From Anaeromonas gelatinilytica (GTDB lineage: Bacteria; Bacillota; Clostridia; Tissierellales; SIT17), in assembly GCF_016820635.1 (NCBI RefSeq), contig NZ_WSFU01000030.1:1-33135 (forward strand): 33,135 nt of DNA, given 5' to 3'. This document shows, piece by piece, positions 1 through 8,396 of this stretch (positions are counted from its first letter, which is position 1; every line of letters starts with the position of its first letter). The position numbers and the translations under genes were made by a program. The notes under the pieces were generated by a model that was not told the origin of the DNA, did not search any database, and worked only from the letters and a program-made list of their open reading frames with translations.

Positions 1-46
1 TTTTCATTATATAATTTTTTCCATGTCAAACTGTAATTATTTCTTT

Positions 47-143
47 AATGCAACACTAGAAGGGTAGGGGATGAAATCACCTGCCGTATTAAGAGGGAAA
101 CTAGGTTTCCTTGAATTACGCGGATACGTTTCTAGTCCGCATT
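47..143 (+). ncRNA. Structured RNA-like element of unknown family
   Basis: Several helices can be drawn. An outer stem pairs AATGC (47-51) with GCATT (139-143) and ACTAGAA (55-61) with TTCTAGT (130-136). Inside it are a hairpin GGTAGG/CCTGCC at 63-85 with a GAT/ATC extension, and a perfect GGAAAC-TAG-GTTTCC hairpin at 96-110. A competing hairpin GCGGA/TCCGC (120-140) followed by ATTTTT overlaps the 3' arm of the outer stem, as in a terminator/antiterminator pair. The element lies upstream of the predicted murA promoter, so it is probably a separate small RNA or the end of an upstream transcript rather than the murA leader. I could not match it to T-box, TPP, SAM, glycine, c-di-GMP, fluoride or 6S consensus features. 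Orientation is inferred from the T-tract. Confidence 0.4.
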
Positions 144-188
144 TTTAATGTGTTTATAGATATTTAGATTTAATATAGTCTTCAGTAT

Positions 189-216
189 TTGAAAAAAGTT
201 ATAAATTGTATATAAT
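189..216 (+). promoter_or_regulatory. Sigma-A-type promoter for murA
   Basis: TTGAAA (189-194) and TATAAT (211-216) are separated by 16 bases, about 75 bases before the murA start. Both boxes match the vegetative consensus closely. Confidence 0.6.
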
Positions 217-290
217 AGAGTATAAGTTGAAATACAATCAAAAGAAAATATAAAAGAGAGGTGAATTTCTGATTTCGGTCAGTATATGAT

Positions 291-1550
291 ATGAATAAAT
301 ACATAATACAAGGTGGAAACAAATTAAATGGAGAAGTTAATATAAGTGGATTTAAAAATGCAATTTTAGCAATAATACCTGCTACATTACTAGCGAAGGA
401 TAAATGTAGAATTGAAAATGTACCTCTTATAAAAGATGTATATATATTAGTAGAGATGATGAAAGAATTAGGAGCAGAAGTTTATTTAGATGAAAAAAAT
501 AATGCTATAGATATAGATACTTCTATGATAGTTGAATGTACAGCTTCATATGATATTGCAAAAGCTTTAAGAGCTTCTTATTATTTAGTAGGAGCTGGAT
601 TGGGAAGATTTAAAGAAGCTCATGTAGCATATCCAGGAGGATGTGATATAGGTTCTCGACCAATTGATCAACATATAAAAGGCTTTGAAGCCTTAGGGAG
701 TAATGTTGAGATTGAGCATGGAATTATAAATTGTAAGGCTGATGAATTAGTAGGTACTAAGATTTATATGGATGTTATAAGTGTTGGGGCAACTATAAAT
801 GTTATGTTGTCGGCAGTAATGGCTAAAGATAAAACAATAATAGAAAATGCAGCAAAAGAGCCACATATAGTTGATACAGCTAATTTTTTAAATGCAATGG
901 GAGCAGATGTTAGAGGTGCTGGAACTGATGTGATAAGAATAAATGGTGTAGATAAGCTTCATGGATGTACATATAGTGTCATACCGGATCAGATTGAAGC
1001 AGGAACATATATAGTAGCAGCTGCAGCCACAGAAGGAAATGTACTTGTAAAAAATGTTATTCCTAAACACTTGGAGTCAATAACTGCTAAATTAAAAGAA
1101 TTAGGAGTAGAAATAATAGAAAATGATGATTCTATTAGAGTTATAGGAAAGCCTAATCTAAAAAAAGTTAATATAAAGACATTACCATATCCAGGATTTC
1201 CTACGGATTTGCAGCAACCTATATCAGTATTGCTTACTAAGGCTGAGGGAATTAGTGTGGTGACAGAGAGTATATTTGAAGGTAGATTTAAATATGTAGA
1301 TGAATTAAAGAGAATGGGTGCAAATATAAAAGTAGATGGTAGGTCAGCAATAATAAGAGGAGCTACACCTTTGAGTGGAACAAAAATAATGGCTACAGAT
1401 TTAAGAGCAGGTGCAGCATGCATAATAGCTGGATTGATTGCAGATGGAGAAACAGAAGTGTATAATATAGAACATGTAGAAAGAGGATATGAAAGAATAG
1501 AAGAGAAACTTAAGGGATTAGGTGTAGATATAAAAAGAGTAACGGAATAG
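291..1550 (+). CDS. murA: UDP-N-acetylglucosamine 1-carboxyvinyltransferase (MurA)
   Basis: Transfers enolpyruvate from PEP to UDP-GlcNAc, the first committed step of peptidoglycan synthesis, in the cytoplasm. The 419-aa length is normal for the family. The N-terminus with GGNKLNGEV and FKNA (Lys22), the [10 protein letters not shown] loop with the fosfomycin-target Cys118, and the C-terminal [13 protein letters not shown] segment are all classical. There is no upstream in-frame alternative start, because a TGA lies at 270-272. The best Shine-Dalgarno (AAGAGAGGTG, about 254-263) is unusually far, about 28 bases, from the ATG; a small CTGA/TCAG hairpin between them could shorten the effective distance. 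A terminator-like hairpin overlaps the stop codon, so walJ may be only partly co-transcribed. Clostridia often carry two MurA paralogues; which one this is cannot be told from the window. Confidence 0.95.
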   Translation: MNKYIIQGGNKLNGEVNISGFKNAILAIIPATLLAKDKCRIENVPLIKDVYILVEMMKELGAEVYLDEKNNAIDIDTSMIVECTASYDIAKALRASYYLVGAGLGRFKEAHVAYPGGCDIGSRPIDQHIKGFEALGSNVEIEHGIINCKADELVGTKIYMDVISVGATINVMLSAVMAKDKTIIENAAKEPHIVDTANFLNAMGADVRGAGTDVIRINGVDKLHGCTYSVIPDQIEAGTYIVAAAATEGNVLVKNVIPKHLESITAKLKELGVEIIENDDSIRVIGKPNLKKVNIKTLPYPGFPTDLQQPISVLLTKAEGISVVTESIFEGRFKYVDELKRMGANIKVDGRSAIIRGATPLSGTKIMATDLRAGAACIIAGLIADGETEVYNIEHVERGYERIEEKLKGLGVDIKRVTE

Positions 1551-1576
1551 CTTAAGAGTTATTTCGTTTTTATTTA
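1541..1576 (+). terminator. Terminator-like hairpin overlapping murA stop
   Basis: AACGGAATA (1541-1549) pairs with TATTTCGTT (1560-1568) with one G-U, followed by a T-rich tail. The stem is AT-rich and contains the stop codon, so it may attenuate rather than fully terminate. Confidence 0.45.
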
Positions 1577-1645
1577 TTGAGTTCACATCACAAAAACATC
1601 ACAAACAATTTATAAAATAAATTGTGAAAATATGGAGGAGTAATA

Positions 1646-2440
1646 ATGGCATTTAAATTTTGTTCAATAGCAAGTGGCAGTAGCGGTAATTGCCAATATA
1701 TAGAAGGTGGTAAAGGAAAAATACTTGTAGATGCTGGATTGAGTGGCAAGAGAATTCAAGAGAGTCTTAATTCGATAGGAGCAAATTCTGGAAATATAGA
1801 TGGAATATTAGTAACACATGAGCATAAGGATCATATAAAAGGAGTAGGAATATTGTCTAGAAGGTTTGATATTCCTATTTATGCGAATAATAATACTTGG
1901 GAAGTCATGAGAGAATATCTTGGAAAATTAAAGGAAGAAAATATAAGGATAATAAAAAATAATGATACATTTGAGATAAAGGATATAGGAATAAGTACCT
2001 TTAAGACTAGTCATGATGCAATTGATTCCATGGGATACACATTAAATTATAGGAATAAAAAGATTAGTATAGTAACGGATACAGGAATAATAACTGATGA
2101 GATAAAAAACGAAATAAAGAATTCAGATTTATTGATGTTAGAGTCTAATCATGATGTTGATATGCTTAAAGTAGGAAGTTATCCTTATTATCTAAAAAAA
2201 AGAGTATTAAGTAGCAGTGGGCATCTTTCTAATGAAGATGCAGGAAATTTAATCGTTGATATTTTTCAAGATAAATTCAAAAAAATATTTCTAGGACATC
2301 TAAGTAAGGAAAATAATTTTCCAGAATTAGCTTATCAAACAGTGGTTAATATAATATCAGAGAAGGGTATAAAAATTAATAAAGATGTAGAAATAGATAT
2401 AGCTAATCGACATCAACCTACAGTACTTTGTAAAATTTAG
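1646..2440 (+). CDS. walJ: Metallo-beta-lactamase-fold hydrolase WalJ/YycJ
   Basis: A 264-aa protein of the WalJ (YycJ) family of metallo-beta-lactamase-fold proteins, predicted cytoplasmic phosphodiesterase/nuclease. Family members are tied to the WalRK cell-wall regulon and to coordination of division with replication. The N-terminus reads FCSIASGSSGNC, typical of the family. The metal-binding motif THEHKDH is at residues 57-63, a second metal-ligand region is around SGHLSNEDAG, and a C-terminal FLGHLSKENN motif follows. GGAGGAG lies 6-7 bases before the ATG. It sits 17 bases before htrA, the common walJ-htrA arrangement near the origin in Firmicutes. A 9-bp hairpin (1605-1625) lies just before the ribosome binding site. 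The true substrate is not settled for the family. Confidence 0.9.
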   Translation: MAFKFCSIASGSSGNCQYIEGGKGKILVDAGLSGKRIQESLNSIGANSGNIDGILVTHEHKDHIKGVGILSRRFDIPIYANNNTWEVMREYLGKLKEENIRIIKNNDTFEIKDIGISTFKTSHDAIDSMGYTLNYRNKKISIVTDTGIITDEIKNEIKNSDLLMLESNHDVDMLKVGSYPYYLKKRVLSSSGHLSNEDAGNLIVDIFQDKFKKIFLGHLSKENNFPELAYQTVVNIISEKGIKINKDVEIDIANRHQPTVLCKI

Positions 2441-2457
2441 ATTAGGAAGGGATAACT

Positions 2458-3687
2458 ATGGATGATAATAACTTTAATAATGAAGGAAAGAATAGCGTAG
2501 AAGGTAAGGAAAGTACAGAATGGCATAGTCCAATGAAAAGATCTTCTCAAGGTGTATATTATGAAAAAAATAAGTCTAAAAGGAGATTTATATCTTATTT
2601 TATAGTAGCTTTAATTGCAGCTTTAATAGGTGGATTAATATCTTCATATATTGCTCCTCAATATTTATATGGGAATATTATACCTGTACCAAAAGGAAAT
2701 ACTGGTGGGGAAAACATTGATACAAATAGAATAACTATAGAACCTCAAGAAGACATTACTACGGTATCAGCTGTAGCTGAAAAGGCTATGGATTCTGTGG
2801 TAGGTATAACTACTATAACAACTCAGCAAGATTTTTTTGGTGCTAGAGTGCCATCTGAAGGACTTGGCTCAGGAGTTATTGTTAATAGTAATGGATATAT
2901 ACTTACAAATTCTCATGTTATAGGAGATGGAGATGTAGATCGTATAACGGTCCAATTTGCAGATGGAACTAAGGATGAAGCAGAAGTGCTTTGGAATGAG
3001 TCTGCATTAGATTTAGCAGTAATAAAAGTTAATCAATCAAATTTACCCGCAGCAGAACTAGGAGATTCTGATAAGTTAATAGTAGGAGAACCAGCGATAG
3101 CAATAGGTAATCCATTAGGCTTACAATTCCAACGAACTGTAACATCAGGAGTTATAAGTGGATTAGATAGGACTATATCTAGTGAAGATGTTGTTATGGA
3201 AAACTTAATTCAAACAGATGCTTCAATTAATCCAGGAAATAGTGGTGGTGCATTATTAGATAGAGAGGGTAAAGTCATAGGAATAAATACAGCAAAAATA
3301 ACTTCAGCAGAAGGGTTAGGATTCTCTATTCCTATAAATATAGTAAAACCTATAATAGAGCAAATAATATCTGATGGAGAAGTGAATATAGCCTATATTG
3401 GAGTATCAGGAATGGATGTAACTAAATATGAAAAAGCATTAGGTATGAATATAGATGCTGAAGAAGGATTTATAATTATAGAAATAGTAGCTGGCTCGCC
3501 AGCTGCGGATGCTGGAATACGTGCAAATGATATACTAACAAAGATAGGAGACACAAAGGTAACAAGTTTTAACACATTAAGAAAGGCTTTGTATAAATAT
3601 AAACCTGGAGATACAGAGGAAATTACTTTGATAAGAAATGGTGAAACCATGCAGGTAGATATAACATTTGAATCGGCTTCCAAATAA
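2458..3687 (+). CDS. htrA: Membrane-anchored HtrA/DegP-type serine protease with PDZ domain
   Basis: A 409-aa envelope quality-control protease of the S1C family. A charged cytoplasmic N-terminus is followed by one transmembrane helix (about residues 44-64), a linker, the trypsin-like domain and one C-terminal PDZ domain (about 310-400). The catalytic triad is visible: His153 in TNSHV, Asp185 in SALDLAV, and Ser262 in NPGNSGGALL. The layout matches YycK/HtrC-type HtrA proteins encoded beside walJ. The protease domain should face outside the membrane and degrade or refold damaged exported proteins. It follows walJ by 17 bases with AGGAAGGG as the ribosome binding site, so the two are co-transcribed. 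A strong terminator follows. Confidence 0.95.
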   Translation: MDDNNFNNEGKNSVEGKESTEWHSPMKRSSQGVYYEKNKSKRRFISYFIVALIAALIGGLISSYIAPQYLYGNIIPVPKGNTGGENIDTNRITIEPQEDITTVSAVAEKAMDSVVGITTITTQQDFFGARVPSEGLGSGVIVNSNGYILTNSHVIGDGDVDRITVQFADGTKDEAEVLWNESALDLAVIKVNQSNLPAAELGDSDKLIVGEPAIAIGNPLGLQFQRTVTSGVISGLDRTISSEDVVMENLIQTDASINPGNSGGALLDREGKVIGINTAKITSAEGLGFSIPINIVKPIIEQIISDGEVNIAYIGVSGMDVTKYEKALGMNIDAEEGFIIIEIVAGSPAADAGIRANDILTKIGDTKVTSFNTLRKALYKYKPGDTEEITLIRNGETMQVDITFESASK

Positions 3688-3694
3688 TATAGAT

Positions 3695-3732
3695 AGAATA
3701 CTTCGAAATTTAACGAAGTATTCTATTTTTTA
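3695..3732 (+). terminator. Rho-independent terminator after htrA
   Basis: A perfect 11-bp stem AGAATACTTCG (3695-3705) / CGAAGTATTCT (3714-3724), 8-base loop, then ATTTTTT. Confidence 0.85.
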
Positions 3733-3834
3733 AATTTATTAAAAATAAAGAGGAATTAGATAATATAAAATAGAAATAATAAAAATAGGATATAATATAA
3801 ATAATAAATGATACTAAATTTAGGAGGAGTAATT

Positions 3835-4002
3835 ATGTATGTTGTTTGTAATGAACACTTAACTGAAGCAATAGATGAATTTGTAGAAGTATATGAACAG
3901 CCACCAGACATATATGAACTAGATAGTGTATCTTTTACTGATTGGATAGCACCTTCTATATGTGATAAATGTGATAAAACGCCAAAATATTTGGTAGTTT
4001 AG
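3835..4002 (+). CDS. Small CxxH/CxxC protein (BA_5709-like family)
   Basis: A 55-aa protein with CNEH near the N-terminus (residues 5-8) and CDKC near the C-terminus, four likely metal ligands probably holding one zinc. It matches the small CxxH/CxxC family that typically sits between htrA and rlmH in Firmicutes; the biochemical role is unknown. I chose ATG 3835 rather than the in-frame ATG at 3808 because AGGAGGAG (3822-3829) is correctly spaced only for 3835. It has its own upstream region after the htrA terminator, with a TATAAT at 3791-3796 but no convincing -35 box. Confidence 0.8.
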   Translation: MYVVCNEHLTEAIDEFVEVYEQPPDIYELDSVSFTDWIAPSICDKCDKTPKYLVV

Positions 4003-4064
4003 ATTTAAATATAAGGTTTGTATTGTGGACAAGCAGGGTATTATGGATGAAAGGATTATAATAT

Positions 4065-4544
4065 ATGAACATAACAATAATTTCAGTAGGAAAAATAAAA
4101 GAAAAATATATAAATGGAGGAATAAAGGAATTTACAAAGAGACTTTCAGGATATTGTAATCTTAAAATAATTGAAGTAAAGGATGAATCCACAAAGGAAG
4201 ATATGTCAGAAACTGAGAAAAATATTTTAAAGGATAAGGAAGGGGAGAGGATATTATGTAAAATTCCTAGTGATTCATACATGATAAGTTTATGTATAGA
4301 AGGAAGACAATTATCCTCTGAGGAATTATCAAAAAACATAGATAAATTGACTCTTATGGGAAAAAGTAAGATTATTTTTATAATAGGAGGATCAGTAGGC
4401 CTCTCTAATAAGGTAATAAAAAGGAGTGATATGAAATTATCATTCTCTAAGATGACCTTTCCTCATCAATTAATGAGGTTGATATTATTAGAACAGATAT
4501 ATAGGTCTTTTCGAATTAGCAGAGGCGAACCCTATCATAAGTAG
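4065..4544 (+). CDS. rlmH: 23S rRNA (pseudouridine1915-N3) methyltransferase RlmH
   Basis: A 159-aa SPOUT-class methyltransferase that methylates pseudouridine 1915 of 23S rRNA in assembled 70S ribosomes, using S-adenosylmethionine. The length is exactly that of the family. The start [15 protein letters not shown], the SAM-binding knot segment [11 protein letters not shown], and the invariant C-terminal end SRGEPYHK are all present. It lies 62 bases after the CxxH/CxxC gene, the conserved near-origin neighbourhood. It is the last gene with native AT-rich composition before the foreign-looking PTS block. Confidence 0.95.
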   Translation: MNITIISVGKIKEKYINGGIKEFTKRLSGYCNLKIIEVKDESTKEDMSETEKNILKDKEGERILCKIPSDSYMISLCIEGRQLSSEELSKNIDKLTLMGKSKIIFIIGGSVGLSNKVIKRSDMKLSFSKMTFPHQLMRLILLEQIYRSFRISRGEPYHK

Positions 4545-4590
4545 TCGTAATTTTTATTGCTACTAAAATTAAAAGTAAGTAGGCAAAAAA

Positions 4591-4793
4591 ATGGATAGAT
4601 TTAATAAAAGTGCAGGAACTAAAAAGAGGGAAATATTATTTTATAGGTCTGAATTTCAAGACATATAAAGAATATATTTGAAGAAGAGGAACTGGAAAGG
4701 GACTCAAGTGAAATTGGTAATTATGCAAAAATCGTTTATAATGGAAAGAAAGAGAGGCTCTGCGCTTTACAAGTGCTGTTCGAAAAACTTTGA
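4591..4793 (+). pseudogene. Frameshifted small ORF remnant, family not recognised
   Basis: A reading frame from ATG 4591 runs 25 codons to TAA 4666. Continuing in the -1 frame, an ORF stays open from about 4653 to TGA 4791 and reads as protein-like sequence (for example SSEIGNYAKIVYNGKKE and LCALQVLFEKL). Joined by one frameshift they would make a protein of about 67 aa. There is no good ribosome binding site before 4591. The second fragment ends a few bases before the ribosome binding site of the PTS regulator, that is, at the edge of the foreign-looking block. It could be a decayed gene or chance ORFs; I do not recognise the product. Confidence 0.35.
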
Positions 4794-4808
4794 TGTGAGG
4801 TGAGATTT

Positions 4809-7631
4809 TTGAGTAAGCGAATGGAAAAAATTTATCAATACATTGTTAATAAAATTAATACTTTCTCACATATAAAAAAAACAACAGTTGTAACGACAAG
4901 TGAGGTTGCTGGGGAACTTAAGATTCAGAGAAGTAATGCGAGCAAGGATTTAAATCAGTTGGTTCGAGATGGACGTCTAATCAAATTAAAAGGTCGACCA
5001 GTTGAATACACATTGGTCCAAGAGAAGATAGATGAACTGTCGGAGAAATACGTGCCAAGTTATAAAGAAGAACGACAGCCTCGAGAAAAGCGGAAACCGC
5101 AACGTGTTTCAACATTTGTTCCTGTAAAAGATATTTTTTCGAATATCATCGGAATCAATGGCAGTATGAAAAATGCGGGAGAGCAGGCTAAAGCAGCCAT
5201 TCTGTATCCACCAAAGGGATTGAATTGCTTGATTACAGGCCCAACTGGTTCAGGTAAAACCTATTTTGCGCATGCTATGTTTCAATTTGCTAAAGCTAAT
5301 CAAGTAATTGGAAAAGAAAAAGAGTTAATCGTCTTTAACTGTGCGGATTATGCGAATAATCCGGAATTGTTGATGAGTCATTTATTTGGATATGCTAAAG
5401 GAGCATTTACAGGTGCAGATAAAGAAAAATTAGGCGTGATTGATCAAGCAGACGGAAGTATGCTTTTTTTAGATGAAATTCATCGACTACCACCAGAAGG
5501 ACAAGAAATGATTTTTTATTTTATGGATTATGGTTCTTATAGCCGATTGGGAGAAACTGGTAAAAATCATTATGCGGAGGTTCGTATTGTTGGTGCAACA
5601 ACAGAAGATTCGAATTCTGCCTTGCTAGATACCTTCATGAGACGTATCCCAATTAATATTCAATTACCTTCTTTTGAAAAGCGTCCAGCTGTTGAAAAGT
5701 TGGATTTAGTCAAAGTCATGGTTTCTCATGAGGCAAGTCGCATTCAACGAACGGTGTCTTTAACAGAAGATGTGGTGAAAGCATTGATTGGTAGCGTAAG
5801 TTTTGGAAATATCGGACAATTAAAATCGAATGTTCAATTAGTTTGTGCGCGTGGATTCTTGAATCATGTGCATCAACGTCAAATCGATATCACGCTAGAA
5901 GATGTTCCAGAAGGTATTCGATCGGGATTGATTATGTTAGCAAATAAGCGAGAAACACTGATGGAGTTGTCACAAAATCTTGAATCTAAAATGGTTATTC
6001 AACCGAATGAAGATATTTTAAATATCCAGTCAGATTCCTATGAATTACCTTATAATTTATATGATATTATCGGGGATAAAGCGGCTTTATTAAAAGCTGA
6101 TGGTGTAGACCAAGAGGCAATCAATAATTTTATATCAACAGATATTAATGTTCATTTGAAATCTTTTTACAAAGATCATGGTTTTTCCTTCCATGCAGAT
6201 AATAAGTTAAGTGAGTTTGTGGATCAAAAAGTGATTGAATTGACAAATCGTATTCACGCAATAGTTTGTAGTCGCTTAGATTATGATTTTCAACAAAACT
6301 TTGTTTATGCAATGAGTTTGCATATCAGCTCATTTTTAAAGAAGATTCAACTTGGTGAAAAAAGACATACCAATGACAATATTCGTGAGATGGTAGCAGA
6401 CTATCCAGAAGAATTTAAGGTTGCCCAAGAAATCCGTCAATTCATTGGAGAATGGTTTAACGTCACGATTCCAGAGAGTGAAGAATACTATCTGGCTGTA
6501 TTATTGGTTTCGTTACGTAACAGTTCAACAGAAGGGAAAATTGGTGTGGTTGTGGCAGCTCATGGCAACAGTACAGCGACAAGTATGGTAGATGTCGTGA
6601 AACAGCTTTTAGGTGTAGAGCAAGTTGTGGCCGTAGATATGCCGTTGGACATGTCAACCAAAATTGCTTTAGAAAAAATGAAACAAGCGGTGTTATCGGT
6701 TCATGATGGCAGCGGTGTGTTATTGTTGGTGGATATGGGGTCATTGGTTACATTTAACGTAGAAATTCAAAGAGAAACTGGAGTTTTTGTTCGTACAATC
6801 GATATGGTTACGACGTCAGTTGTATTGGAAGCTGTAAGAAAGGCTTCTGTTTTGGGAATGAATTTGGAAGATTTATATGAATCTTTAAAGAATTTTCGAG
6901 GATATAGCGACTTCGAGGATATAATGACTAATTTTGTGGAAAGCCACCTTCCTCGAGCAATTTTAGCTATTTGTGCCTCGGGAGAAGGAGCGGCAAAACA
7001 AATCAAAGAAATGATTTGTGCTGTGTTGGATAAAAAACGAATCAATGATATTGAAGTGGTTACTTTATCTGCGGTAGATCTGCAAAATACTTTACCAGAA
7101 GTACAAAAACGATATCAAGTGATTGCTTCCACAGGTGTAGTCGATCCACAATTAGCTGTTCCTTTTATTTCTCTAGAAAATTTTGTCACTAAAGATATTG
7201 ATGAATTGATCGAACATCTACTTATAGGAAACGGGATTTTAAATGAAGGTACTACCACTTTGGATTATAAAGAAACAAAACAGGTCTGTATGGACTTTTT
7301 AGAGAAAAATTTTACGTTTTTGAATCCGAAAAAAATGATCGACCCATTATGGCAATTCACAGAAGATATTATGAATACTTGGCGCGTTTCAAAAGAAGAA
7401 GAAGGCTTTCGAATCAATTTTCTTCTTCATGCAGCAGGCATGTTAGAACGTGTATTGCTTCATCAGCCACTGACAGGCGCAGAGGAAGAAGAACGAGCAC
7501 TTCAAGATGATGAACACTATGATAAATTACATGTTCATGTGTTGTCTTTAGGTAGAATATTGAATTTAACGATTCCGTTGATGGAAGAGTTTTATTTATT
7601 GGCATTGATTAAGCGACAGTTGGAAAAATAG
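4809..7631 (+). CDS. manR: LevR/ManR-type sigma-54 activator with PTS regulation domains
   Basis: A 940-aa transcription activator of the LevR/ManR family. In order (numbered from the GTG at 4800): winged-helix DNA-binding region (1-75); sigma-54 AAA+ domain with Walker A GPTGSGKT (147-154), the sigma-54 contact loop GAFTGA (201-206) and Walker B LFLDE (222-226); PRD1 (about 445-575, His508); mannose-type EIIA-like domain (about 580-700, His588 in AAHGN); EIIB-like region with ICASGEG (about 718-810); C-terminal PRD2 (about 845-943). Phosphorylation of these histidines by HPr and PTS proteins normally sets activity. GTG 4800, TTG 4809 and ATG 4821 are all in frame; AGGTGAG (4798-4804) best fits TTG. 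It drives the sigma-54 promoter just downstream. Codon use (CGT, CGA) and GC are higher than in flanking genes, indicating transfer, probably from Enterococcus-like bacteria. Confidence 0.9.
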   Translation: MSKRMEKIYQYIVNKINTFSHIKKTTVVTTSEVAGELKIQRSNASKDLNQLVRDGRLIKLKGRPVEYTLVQEKIDELSEKYVPSYKEERQPREKRKPQRVSTFVPVKDIFSNIIGINGSMKNAGEQAKAAILYPPKGLNCLITGPTGSGKTYFAHAMFQFAKANQVIGKEKELIVFNCADYANNPELLMSHLFGYAKGAFTGADKEKLGVIDQADGSMLFLDEIHRLPPEGQEMIFYFMDYGSYSRLGETGKNHYAEVRIVGATTEDSNSALLDTFMRRIPINIQLPSFEKRPAVEKLDLVKVMVSHEASRIQRTVSLTEDVVKALIGSVSFGNIGQLKSNVQLVCARGFLNHVHQRQIDITLEDVPEGIRSGLIMLANKRETLMELSQNLESKMVIQPNEDILNIQSDSYELPYNLYDIIGDKAALLKADGVDQEAINNFISTDINVHLKSFYKDHGFSFHADNKLSEFVDQKVIELTNRIHAIVCSRLDYDFQQNFVYAMSLHISSFLKKIQLGEKRHTNDNIREMVADYPEEFKVAQEIRQFIGEWFNVTIPESEEYYLAVLLVSLRNSSTEGKIGVVVAAHGNSTATSMVDVVKQLLGVEQVVAVDMPLDMSTKIALEKMKQAVLSVHDGSGVLLLVDMGSLVTFNVEIQRETGVFVRTIDMVTTSVVLEAVRKASVLGMNLEDLYESLKNFRGYSDFEDIMTNFVESHLPRAILAICASGEGAAKQIKEMICAVLDKKRINDIEVVTLSAVDLQNTLPEVQKRYQVIASTGVVDPQLAVPFISLENFVTKDIDELIEHLLIGNGILNEGTTTLDYKETKQVCMDFLEKNFTFLNPKKMIDPLWQFTEDIMNTWRVSKEEEGFRINFLLHAAGMLERVLLHQPLTGAEEEERALQDDEHYDKLHVHVLSLGRILNLTIPLMEEFYLLALIKRQLEK

Positions 7632-7660
7632 GAGTGTATTCAACACGCTCTATTAAAATG

Positions 7661-7746
7661 ATACACTACAACGATACACTAATTCAAATATGTTTTATAG
7701 TGTATTTTTTTTGTTCGAATAATATTATTAAAGCTTATTAGTGTAT
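7661..7746. promoter_or_regulatory. Four ATACACTA repeats, candidate activator sites
   Basis: The octamer ATACACTA occurs at 7661-7668 and 7674-7681, and its complement TAGTGTAT at 7698-7705 and 7739-7746. All lie upstream of the sigma-54 promoter, where a ManR-type activator binds as a multimer. Copies 2 and 3 also form an 8-bp stem followed by eight Ts (7705-7712), so this part may also terminate the regulator transcript. Confidence 0.6.
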
Positions 7747-7754
7747 TGTTTTTT

Positions 7755-7770
7755 TGGCATGTATTTTGCT
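7755..7770 (+). promoter_or_regulatory. Sigma-54 (-24/-12) promoter of the PTS operon
   Basis: TGGCAT, five bases, TTGC, then T: TGGCATGTATTTTGCT matches the RpoN consensus TGGCAY-N5-TTGCW. It lies directly between a sigma-54 activator gene and the operon such activators control. Its use needs host RpoN, which is not in this window. Confidence 0.88.
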
Positions 7771-7844
7771 TATTAATTGAGAAGAGGAGGTGAAGGGATT
7801 CATACCTAACAAATGAATGTTTGCAGACAGGAGGAGAGGAGAAC

Positions 7845-8330
7845 GTGGAAATTCGGTTGGCGCGAATTGATGATCGATTAATTCATGGACAGGTAGCAAC
7901 TGCATGGACAAAACAGATAGACATTAATCGAATCATTGTCGTGAGTGATGAAGTGGCAAATGATCAATTACGGAAATTCTTGTTAAGAGAAGCAGCTCCG
8001 CCAGGAATTAAGGTGAATGTTGTAACAGTAGCAAAGTTACTGGAGGTATTTAACAGTGATTTATTTATAAATCAAAAAGTCATGTTGTTATTTACAAACC
8101 CTCAGGATGTAGAAGTATTGATACACGGGGGAATCAAATTGAACTCGTTAAATATTGGTGGAATGCGTTTCATTGCAGGAAAACGTATGATAACAAATTT
8201 TGTATCAGTTGATGATAAAGATGTAGCATCTTTTCGATATTTAGACAGTCAAGGGATCGAATTAGAGGTACGAAAAGTTCCGACAGATCGGAAAGTTCAT
8301 CTCATGCATTTGTTAGAAAAAAAAGTATAA
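7845..8330 (+). CDS. PTS mannose/fructose/sorbose-type EIIB component
   Basis: A 161-aa stand-alone EIIB of the mannose PTS family. It takes phosphate from EIIA and passes it to the sugar entering through IIC/IID. The phospho-histidine motif DDRLIHGQVATAW is near the N-terminus, and the rest aligns by eye along its whole length with the EIIB half of the next gene, including VVSDEVANDQLRK and EAAPPGIKVNV. I prefer GTG 7845 over TTG 7821 because GGAGGAGAGGAG (7830-7841) sits just before it and the protein then starts VEIRLARIDDR, as is usual. First gene after the sigma-54 promoter. The operon therefore has two EIIB domains, as in the enterococcal mpt locus (IIB, IIAB, IIC, IID). Confidence 0.9.
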   Translation: MEIRLARIDDRLIHGQVATAWTKQIDINRIIVVSDEVANDQLRKFLLREAAPPGIKVNVVTVAKLLEVFNSDLFINQKVMLLFTNPQDVEVLIHGGIKLNSLNIGGMRFIAGKRMITNFVSVDDKDVASFRYLDSQGIELEVRKVPTDRKVHLMHLLEKKV

Positions 8331-8396
8331 ATTTGGTGGAAAACGGAAATATGAAAAAAGTTGGACAGAGAATTTTAGCAAATAGGAGGTAAGAAG

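Noticed and set aside
989-1423. Minus-strand ORF of 144 codons inside murA
   Set aside because: Antisense shadow of a clear MurA gene; no ribosome binding site or recognisable motifs.
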